Assembly (NCBI RefSeq): GCF_033296635.1
Contig: NW_026944072.1
Span: 124,001-188,000, forward strand
Origin: Dichotomopilus funicola
Lineage: Eukaryota; Ascomycota; Sordariomycetes; Sordariales; Chaetomiaceae
Direction: 5' to 3'
DNA: 64,000 bases
Positions 47,635-56,900 of this stretch are shown here, piece by piece (position 1 is the first letter of the stretch; each line of letters starts with the position of its first letter). The notes below the pieces were generated by a model. It did not search any database, was not told where the DNA came from, and worked only from the letters and a program-made list of their open reading frames with translations. Both the position numbers and the translations under genes were made by a program.

Positions 47635-48767
47635 ATGGCACGAGCCTACAACTCCGAGACAACGGCAAGCGAGGTGGTGCAGGATGTAGCCGACCAAATC
47701 AAGGGCAAGGTGGTGCTGACAACCGGCGTCTCTCCCGGCGGCCTAGGGGCGGCCTTCGTGGAGAGCGTCGCAGCCGCTCAACCGGCTTTGCTGATTCTGG
47801 CCGGCCGATCACTCGCCAAAGTGCGGCAGACAGCCGACGCCATTACCACTCGGCATCCTGATGTCAAGGTTCGCCTCTTGGAGCTCGACCTGGGCTCGCT
47901 TGCGGCAGTGCGCCAGGCTGCCAAGGCAGTGCAGGGTTGGGATGACGTTCCCAGGATCGACGTCTTGGTCAATAACGCCGGCGTCATGGGCATTGACTAC
48001 GAACGATCCGATGCCGGTGTCGAGATGACGCTGGCTGTCAACTACTTGGGCCCGTTTCTCTTTACGAACCTAGTCATGGACAAGCTGCTGGCAGCTGACA
48101 AGCCACGAGTGGTGATGCTTGGCAGCGAGGGCCATCGGTGGAACCCGATTCGCTGGGGCGACATCAACTTCCACGACGGCGCGTCGTACAACAAGTGGCA
48201 GGCTTATGGACAATCTAAGACGGCCAACATGCTGATGGCGTTGGCGCTGGCGGAAAAGTTGGGCTCCGGCCCGAAGAAACTATCGGCGTTTTGCGTGCAC
48301 CCCGGCTTTGCACCTACCCATCTTGACGCCCATATCAGTGGAGGCTTTGCGAGCGAGGTGCCGGTTATTCGTGAGTGTTAATCGCTTGGTTGTCAAGTCA
48401 GAACAAGGCTGATCACGTAACTACGTTTGATGTCGCAGATGAGTTGGACGTCTTCCTCGGCAACGTTGAGGGACCGGTTCCATTCCGATCGCCGCAACAT
48501 TGCGCCGCGAACCACGTCTTTGCTGCCTTTGGCCCGGATTTGGACGGTAAGCAGAGTGTATCCTAGGGCCGGCAGCCGGCAGATGCATTTGTTTCATTAT
48601 TTCATCTAACAGTGGCTTTCTCAGCACACAACGGAGCGTATCTGACAGATTGCCGGGTTGCCAACCCGGTTACCGACACCGTCAAGCCGTGGGGGACCAG
48701 CACCGCCGAAGCGAGGAGGCTGTGGGACCTGAGTGAAGAGCTGGTTGGCCAGAAATTTGTTTACTAG
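47635..48767 (+). CDS. Short-chain dehydrogenase/reductase
   Basis: Three exons, 47635..48370, 48439..48546 and 48625..48767, 328 aa. The Rossmann cofactor motif is slightly unusual (TTGVSPGGLGAAF for TGxxxGIG). Arg in LAGRSLAKV and the DLGSLAAVR block suggest NADP preference. NNAGVMG, GSEGHRW and the catalytic pair YGQSKTAN (YxxxK) are intact. The C-terminus encoded by exons 2-3 (DELDVFLGNVEGP, HNGAYLTDCRVAN, TAEARRLWDLSEELVG) is that of the retinol/protochlorophyllide-reductase-like fungal SDRs common in secondary metabolism. The serine of the usual catalytic triad falls at GSEGHR. It probably reduces a ketone or oxidises an alcohol on the PKS2 product. Confidence 0.9.
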
Positions 48768-49594
48768 GCCTCAAAGATGTCGAATTGGTCACTTGGTGCT
48801 TATTTGGAAGACTCTCCGACACCGACAAACATGCCATGTACAAAAACAGGATGATTAGCTAATAATGATCAATTATCGCCGTGGCTAATACCCTGATGGA
48901 GGTGGCTTGTAGTGGACATCGCCGAACTCAAACTTTTGCTTTGCCTAATAGCTACTATGTAAGCAACGCGGGGAAGTGCGGCCCGCGATTGTGAAGCGTC
49001 TGCATGTTCGGGTATAAGAGGTACGTACCTCTGTACTTGTTTGCTGAGTTGCTCGGCGGTGCGGAAAAGTGCGGCCCGCGTTTGCCAGATCCGGCAACCA
49101 TCCATGAGCTCTGATTGGCACTTTGACAACGATTTCTCAGCGGCGGCATTCAAACCATGGTTGGAAATTGACGATTGGGGAGAAGCGCGGAGGACACCCC
49201 CGAGATCCTGGCAAGCAGGATTGGAAAGCATTGTCGATTGGGCACATCGTTGCTCACTTCCACGGCTTCGATCAGGTACCAAGGTACCGTCCCGGCGACG
49301 GGGATATACATCCCCCAGCTTGTACAGAAGTATCAAGTAGTTACGTATTGTGTAATTTAAATTACGTGACCATCACGGTAATGCGGCATGCCGGCACTCG
49401 GGATCTCTTCAAGCCACCTGTACGTCATGGTCCTTCCCGCGATGAAGATGCACGAATCACGATAAAAAAACATCGGACCCAAACCTTGGCCTCAAGATGA
49501 TAATTCTCCGATTGGTCTCGTATCTTGATCTTATTATTCTTATATCTTCATTCGGCCGTCCGATCTCGATTCTCGACGCCTCGATCAACGCTAA
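48768..49594. other. Convergent intergenic region with duplicated CGG-N-CCG motif
   Basis: 827 bases between the 3' ends of the SDR and DUF3237 genes, without a supported gene. It holds two copies of AGTGCGGCCCGCG (48975-48987, 49068-49080) and a 16-base perfect palindrome at 49017-49032 between them. Such an arrangement is odd in a region that has no start codon on either side. Confidence 0.5.
48975..49080 (+). repeat. Direct repeat of AGTGCGGCCCGCG around a palindrome
   Basis: The 13-base word occurs at 48975-48987 and 49068-49080, 93 bases apart, with loosely similar flanks. AGAGGTACGTACCTCT (49017-49032) sits between. Confidence 0.7.
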
Positions 49595-50170
49595 TCAGAT
49601 CCCCGAAACCACCCTCGACACGCGCAGCTCGGCCCCAGCCGTCCCATCCTCCGCAACGGTAAACCGCTGGCTGCTGACAAAATACATGCTCTCTAACGGC
49701 TTGTAGACCTCATCGCCGACCCAGAACTTAAGCTGCTCGACGCAATACCCAAACGGAGCTGACTTGGCGTCGGGCGTACCTTCGATGATGGCCACCACGT
49801 CCGGATGCAGCTCGGTGATGGCGTCGATGCTCAACACTAGGTTACGGCCCTCATCATCGGTTAGGACCGCCTTGACGTTAAACCGGCCATGTTTACCGTC
49901 CTCGTCGACCGTGACATAGTCAATGCCGTTGCTGATGGTGAACTTGAACTTGGGGGTAAAGTTCGGCACGGACTCGATGACGCCGTTGTAAAAGGGCTGG
50001 ATGCGGTGTTGGATCCCGGTTCTAATTCATAGCAGATTCGAGGGGCAGAAACTCACGATAGCAACTAGACCCCCACCGACGGACGAGTTCCCAATACGAA
50101 ATCTCTCAGTGGCGCCGCCACTTTTAATAGTGAAGGCGGGCTGGAGCGTGGGGAAGCCTTCGAGGGACAT
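49595..50170 (-). CDS. DUF3237 (UPF0311) family protein
   Basis: Two exons, complement(49595..49996, 50057..50170), 171 aa. The 60-nt intron runs from GTGAGT to CATCCAG; the nearer AG (ATTAG) would break the frame, and the chosen one yields VGGGLVAIPFYNGVIESVPNF. The pattern is DUF3237: LVAIPFYNGVIES, the strand NGIDYVTVDEDGKHGRFNVKAVLTDDEG, the PDAKSAPFG turn and YKPLESMYFVSSQRF at the end, forming a small beta-barrel. No signal peptide. The family has no agreed biochemical role; members occur near tailoring enzymes. Its position between the SDR and PKS2 suggests a pathway role such as product cyclisation or binding, which is conjecture. Confidence 0.75.
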
Positions 50171-50934
50171 TTCTGGATGGATGGGCAACACTTGTCAAGG
50201 TAGGTATTGTGCGACAAAGTAAGACGGTGAGAACACCCGGGCACGTCACCGCCATGATATAATTCCAGCAAACGATATAAAGGGAAACTTCGGCCGGCGC
50301 TCGCCGCTCGGTCTTACTCGGTATTATCTATCGGTCCCGTGGTCTCCGAATCGCCTCTGAGCCCTGACGTTCTGAACCTGGCGGGGAGTTAACCGGCTCA
50401 CCAAATTTTTGGCGCGGTCGGGGTAAGCGCCGAGGGCGCACCTGGGGGACAATGGAAGCCGCACCTCGGAGCGTGCAAACCCGGTTTGGCTCCGCAAACA
50501 CGCAACGCTTTGTATTGCGGTCAAACAAAAGCCTTGGCATTCAGCAATATCATGAGGAATTTCTAAACTTGGAAAAAGAGAAGAAAGAATTTGGGGCATG
50601 AAACTCTACGCATTGTCCATCTAATAACACCTAAGCTAAGTCGAACCGTAGCCTAGATTAGGCACGGGAAAGGTCAATCAAGAGTGTAGTCCATGGGTCC
50701 ATACATGAAAGTTAATTAGGTAGGTAATTCCCGGTAACGCAAGCCAAAACGAAATCCCTCTCCTCTCACAGTCAGTCCCCAAGAATGTTCCAATGTGACT
50801 GTCAATTAAATGCAAATGCAAACTCAAAAATCGGAATCAACAAATCGAAAAGAGCAATTTCCCAACTCCCAAAAAACTCCGCCTAATAATTGAAATCAAG
50901 AGTCAAGACGTGCACCATCCTCCCAACGGATTAA
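50171..50934. other. Intergenic: DUF3237 promoter and PKS2 3' region
   Basis: 764 bases with no gene. A CGGTAAC word occurs at 50728 and a GGTAGGTA run at 50718. Confidence 0.5.
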
Positions 50935-53900
50935 TTAAGCCTCAACCTCAACCCCAACCCCAACAGACGCGCAAACCTGCCCCGCAAACTTCCCAATCGT
51001 CAAACTCGGCGCAAGCAACTGCTGAAATGGCATGTCAATCCGATACTCCCTAAAGATCCAATTCCTCAACTCAGCACCAATCATGCTATCAATACCGTAC
51101 GACGCGATCGACCCAGACGCGACGTCAAAACTCTCCTCGTCCATCATCAACATGGTCGCCAACTTGCGCACAAAGTGACTCTGGATAATCGCCACCGCCT
51201 CTGCCGGCGACGACGACGATGCGGCCGCTGCAAGGATGCTCACATCTCCTCCACCCGACGCCGCCGCAGAATCGGAGCCGCGCATGGCGTGCACGACGTG
51301 ACGGAAGCGCGCATCGTCAACCCAGAAGCTGGCGTCTGACTCGTCATCGTCCGATGCGGCCTCGGCCTGGGCTCGGCGCAGAAGCATGGGGTCGAGACCG
51401 ATGACGATGTGGTCGGACTGGGACTTGGACTCGGCGGACTGGCTGGCGAGGCTGGCGAGGCCGGCCTCGAACGACTGCAGCAGGTGGTCCTCGTCGATGC
51501 CATACATGCCCTTGCGGCGGAGGGCGTCCTCGATTTCATCGTTCTCTGCGACGACGCCGACGCCGAGGACCATGGGGAGGATGCAGGATATGGCCGTGTT
51601 GGTTTTGGTGCCGCTGCGCTGCTGGCGGTTGTTCATGTGCCGGGCCAGAGCGTCGAGGTAGCTGTTGGCGGCGGCGTAGTTGGCCTGGCCGGGGGTACCG
51701 AGGATTCCCGACACGGAGCTGGTCATGAGGAAGAAGTCGAGGGGGAGATCCAACTCTTCGACGAGTACGGAATGCAGATTCATGGCGCCTTGGACCTTGG
51801 GCGCCAGCGAGCTGGTCCAGCTGGAGTAGGGCATGGAGTGGAAGACGGCGTCTCGGAGGACCATGGCAGCGTGGATGACGCCTCGGATGGGATGCGGGCT
51901 GGTCGGGGGGGCTTGCTCGACGGCGCGGAGCACGTCTGATCTGTTGGCAACGTCACCTCGGACCACTTGGACGGTAGCGCCGGCTGCGGCGAGGTCGTCG
52001 ACCAGTTTGGCGGCAGAGGGCGCGTCCGTACCGGAGCGGGACAGGAAAAGGAACCGCCGGGCGCCCGACGCCATCATCCATCGCGTCAAGCTACGGCCGA
52101 GGCCGCCGAGACAGCCGACAAGGAGATAAGCCACGTCGGGGTTGAACTTGAACCGTGGCGAGTCCCGCGGCGGTGCTGTGATGATGGGGGCGTCTTCGCA
52201 CGGCGCGTCGAGCACGAGGACAGGCTTGGGAGATCCAAAGGCGTCTGAAAAGGTTGAAATGGCCGCGGCCAGATCGCAGAGGGTGGTTGGGACCACGGAT
52301 TTGCCGAGAGCGTGGATGGCGCCAATGCTGACATGTTCCAAGATGGACGGTAGTAAGGCAGCCATGGTGTTGGGGCGTGTTTCGAGGAGATCTAACACAT
52401 CATAAGGTAGGTATTGCGCAGAGCGTCGAACGGGCATCGCGTCGAGGGCTGCCTGCCTTTGGGCGCCCGCGTTTTTGCGGCCTGGGCTGGCGTCCAAGAA
52501 GCGGCCGAACGGGGCAATGCACCGCCAGGCCTCGCGCGCTGTGCTCGGTTTGACTGCACCACCGACGCTGAAGACGACGTCAGCTCCACGGCCCCCGGTG
52601 AGTGCGGCAATCTGGTCGGAGAGCCGGTTTTGCTGGCCGTTGTTGGACCCTGAAAGGTCCGAAAGGATCTGTCCCGGAGCCAAGCCGACGCGATCTTGCA
52701 GGAATTCCATCTCCTCCTGCGTCTCGGCTTCGATATAGACGGTTGCGCCTCGCGCGCGCGCAATCATGGCGGCGGCCACACCGACGAAACCAGTCTGGTG
52801 GAGCACGAGGATGGTTTCCCTGGCTTGCAATCTCGCCAGCACGTCTAAACCATATAGCGCCGTGGCAGACGCCATGAGTAGGCTAACCACGGTCGTCATG
52901 TCCTGACCGGGACCGAGCTTGTGAAGCATGGTCGCCGGGACGTGCTGCACGGTCGAGAAACGATCAATGTGGAAGCCGACAACATTGTCTCCGGGCACGA
53001 GGTGTGTGACGCCGGGCCCAGTGCGGACAACGACGCCTCCCAGCTCATGGCTAAAGGTGGTCGGGTAGTCAGCCCCGGTAATGGCAAGAACCCCTTCCCT
53101 TGTCAAGCCACTGCATTCGACAGCCACTTTGACAGTACCCGGCTCAAGCTCTGCAGGCTCTGCTGAGTTCGCTCTAGTCTCGTCTTGATGATATACATGC
53201 TCAAATACAACCTTTCCTTGTCGAATTCGGCCGGATAAGCGGTCTCGTCCAGGCACGAACGAGCCGAGTGCCGGCTTGTCGGAGGCAGAGGCAGAGTCGG
53301 CAAACACATGGTTCAACTCCCGGTTGCGAACAAGACGGCTGATGTACGTTTCGCCCTTGAAGAGACACATCTCACGTTCTTCGTCGAGTTCTTCGTCGGC
53401 TGGCGTGCCCTTGCTGGCCTTGGCCGCCACCTGGCAGTGGACGACACGGGCAACGCTGTCGGCGATGGCAGAGGTGGTAGCGCCAACGTCGTCCGACTCG
53501 TCAGTGTCAACGTCAAGCGTCCTAAAGTCCAACGAGGCCTGCTCGGACCGCACAACGCGGGCGAGTCCCGAGGCCATGGCGTGATCGGGTCGCTTGCCTT
53601 CCAGTAGGCCCCCGTTGGTGACCCAGAGCAGGGAAGAGGAAGAGTCGGTGATGCGTTGAATGGCCGAGAACTCGGTCTCGGTGAGGGACGAGAGGAGAGG
53701 GGAGGCAACTGAGGCTGCCTCGAGATCGGCAAGCATGACGACATGGCTTGCTACCGGACCATCCAGGTGAGCATCCTCGACGTAGGACTGCAGGCTGCGT
53801 ATGTGCACGCGCACTGTTGACTGATGCGAGTCTGACTCTGACTTTGAGCTAAGAGCTGCCTCGATAGCAAGCTTGGTTTTGTTGATGGTTGAGTCGGGGG

Positions 53901-56900
53901 AGCTCCGGAAGACAAGCGCGATATCCAGGTTGGTGAAAGTAGTATCATTTCCGGGCGACGTAGATTCCGTGGCCTGGGCCGACTCGTTCTCACTGGAGGG
54001 GGTAACCTTACGGCTGAGGGCGATGGAGCCGTCATCCTTGCTGACGCTCGCAATGTAGCCGCCGGGCTTCACGTAACCCTGCAGCGCGAGGACAAGATGA
54101 GCAGGCGCAACGAGCATGTCGTAAGAGGCGGACGGCGGCGACTCGGACGGGGACTCAGACTCTTCAGGGGCGGAATCAGGGGCAGACGACGTCGCAGTCA
54201 ACGCTTGAATCGTCGTCACAGCCGTGTTGACAAGACGATGTTGGGGCCCGGACCCCGACTCGAGCTCAGACTTCACCTCGGTTTCCGAGAAGGGTTCTGA
54301 CAAGGAATCCCCGTCCACAGCCAGCGTATAGGGAGCTGAGGGGTAGGAGCTGAGCAGATCCTTGGCCGCGGCCAGGTCGGACGCGGCGTCAAGAACCTTG
54401 AGGCCTGGATATTTGAACAAGCCGAGGCTGACGAGCTCCGATGGCAACTTGATTTTGCTTAGGGTGTGACCACTGGTGTGGACGAGGCGATCGATATCAG
54501 GCTGCCAGACCATCTCTCCGTAGGGGGCAGGCTCGAGGGGAACATGGTCTTCGGCCTTTTGTGGTATTGCCGCTTCGTAGCGAGTTGTTCGGACGTTGAC
54601 AATCTCCATGATCAGTTCGCCCTCACTCGCTTCGCCGGCTGTCGATGTCATCTGCACGCTGTTCTCAAAGGTCCGGGTACCTCGGTGGTCGACCCAAGCA
54701 TAACAATTAGCCGACTTGTGGGCGACTTGTTCGTCGGTCGGGGGCCAGATGGTCACTTGGTCGACCTGGACAGGCACCACGCCGCAGTCCATGGCACTGG
54801 TGCGTCCAGCATAGATGGCGGCAATGCTGAGCTGGAGCGTGGAGTCGACGACGGCCGGGTGAAGCGGGTAACGGGATTCGCCCAAGGTGGGATCGACCTC
54901 GCGTTTGACATTGGTGGTGCAAGTGGCCACATACCGCTTGCCGTCGAAGCGCACGTTGTCCATGTCCTGGAAGGTCGGCCCGTAGTCGAAGCCCACAGCA
55001 CGCAGCGCCTGGTTCCAAGTCTTGCCACTGGCCCGCTGCGTCAGGTCGTCGGGGGGTGTGCGCGGCTTGGGCTTCTTCTGGCTTCCTCGAGAGGTGGTGG
55101 TGGCTGCGTTGATGGCCACGCTGCCGGTCATGTGTTCCTTCCATGTCGTAGTTTTGTTTTCATCAATATCCACCGATGACACGCTAAAGTCCCAGAAGGG
55201 AGCGCCAAACACGGACGGGCGCAGGCTGGTGAGCACCTCGATGCCGTCTTCGGTGTCGGGGGTGACCAGGGCTTTCTTGATGTCGATATCGCGAAGCACG
55301 TAGCTGTCAATGGTGGCCTTGGACGAGTCGTCCGACTCATTGTCTAACTCGTGGAGCTGGGTAACGGCCTCGATGGCCATGGCAAAGTAGCCCGCCGCAG
55401 GGAACACGGCTTCACCGCCGAGAGAGTGGTGCTTGAGCCATGGCAGATCACGCAGCCGGAGGACGTTGTTCCAAGTCGGCTCCGCGAGCGAGCCGCCGAT
55501 AACACGCTGACCGAGCACGTCGTGGCGGGGGAACCGAGGCAGGCGCTGCTCCCGGCTGGCTCGGTTCTCGGCCCAGAACGGACGCGTGTAGTTCCACTGA
55601 TAAGGAGGGAGATCGACAATGGTGACGCCTGGACTGTTGACCCTAGCCTTAACCTTGCCCGCTGAGTTGTTTCTGCTGAGTCTTTTGCTCTTGGTCTTGA
55701 GACTCTTGAGACTCTGGACGTGGTAGGCACCAGTCACGCACTCCATGTCGAGCTGCTGGTACCCACGAAGGAAGAGCTCTCCAGCCACCTTGAGCAGCCG
55801 GGCACCCGAGTCCTCGCCCCTAATGAGGGTCGGCACGTAACTCACTCCAGCCTTGGACTTCGCGTTGCCAACAGGGCTCGAGTTCAGGGCCTCCTTGATC
55901 TGCTTGATAGGCCCGGCGAGGGCAGAGTGGGGTCCCACCTCGACGAGGACATCCACCTGGAAGAATGCAGGATCGGACAGGAGCGTCTGCACGGCCTGGT
56001 TGAAGAGCACTGGACTGACCAGGTTGCGGCTCCAGTACTCCTCATCTAAAAGCGTACCCGCGGGGATCACCGAGTTGGTAACGGAGGACACCATTTGCGC
56101 CTTGGTGGCCAGAAGCTCACCCAGGCCGTGATCCGCCACACCGCGTCGTCTCCTACCAGATTCAGACCTAACCCTCTTAGCCTCGCGAACAAGGGCCTTG
56201 AATCTCTCCGCCGCGGGGACCATGTGGTGCGAATGATACGCCTTGCCGCCTGTCTTGACGGACCGGTTAAAAACAGAAGCAGCCTCCAGCTTGCCCTGGA
56301 CGAGGTCGAGCGCGTCTGCGTCTCCCGAGAGGGTCACCAGCGCGGGGGAGTTATGACACGCGACGACCACCTTGTCCTCAACACCACATTCCGCAATCCA
56401 CGCTTGAACAGCCTCGGCTCCTAGCCCCACAGCCAGCATGGCACCGCCTGTGTTCACTTCCTTGGCCACAATACCGCGATAGTACGCGGCAATCATGGCG
56501 TCCTCGGCCGAGACCAACCCCGCGGCGTAGGCAGCGGCCATCTCGCCCGAGGAGTGTCCGACTGTGGCTACGGGGCGGACTCCCCACGACTCGAGCAGTC
56601 GCACCACGGCAATCTGGACCGCCGTGCAGAGGGGCTGGGAGAACTCGGCGTCTTGGACGGGCGACGTGTCGGCGTGCTCGTTGAGCAGGTCTTCGATGGA
56701 CCACTCGGGCCCGTCGGCGACGTGCTCCAGCACCAGGTCCAGATCGCGGATAGTTTGCAGAAAGTGCGGGGAATACTCCATGAGATGGGCTCCCATGCGT
56801 GCCCATTGTGCCCCCTGGCCGGTGAAGACAAAGGCCAGCTCCCGCGCGGGCGTTTTAGTAACATTACTATCGGCAAACGCAAAGCTTTCGCCTACGGAGG

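Noticed and set aside
48655..48672. Palindrome CCGGGTTGCCAACCCGG
   Set aside because: Lies within the last SDR exon and encodes conserved-looking residues, so a regulatory role is not supported.
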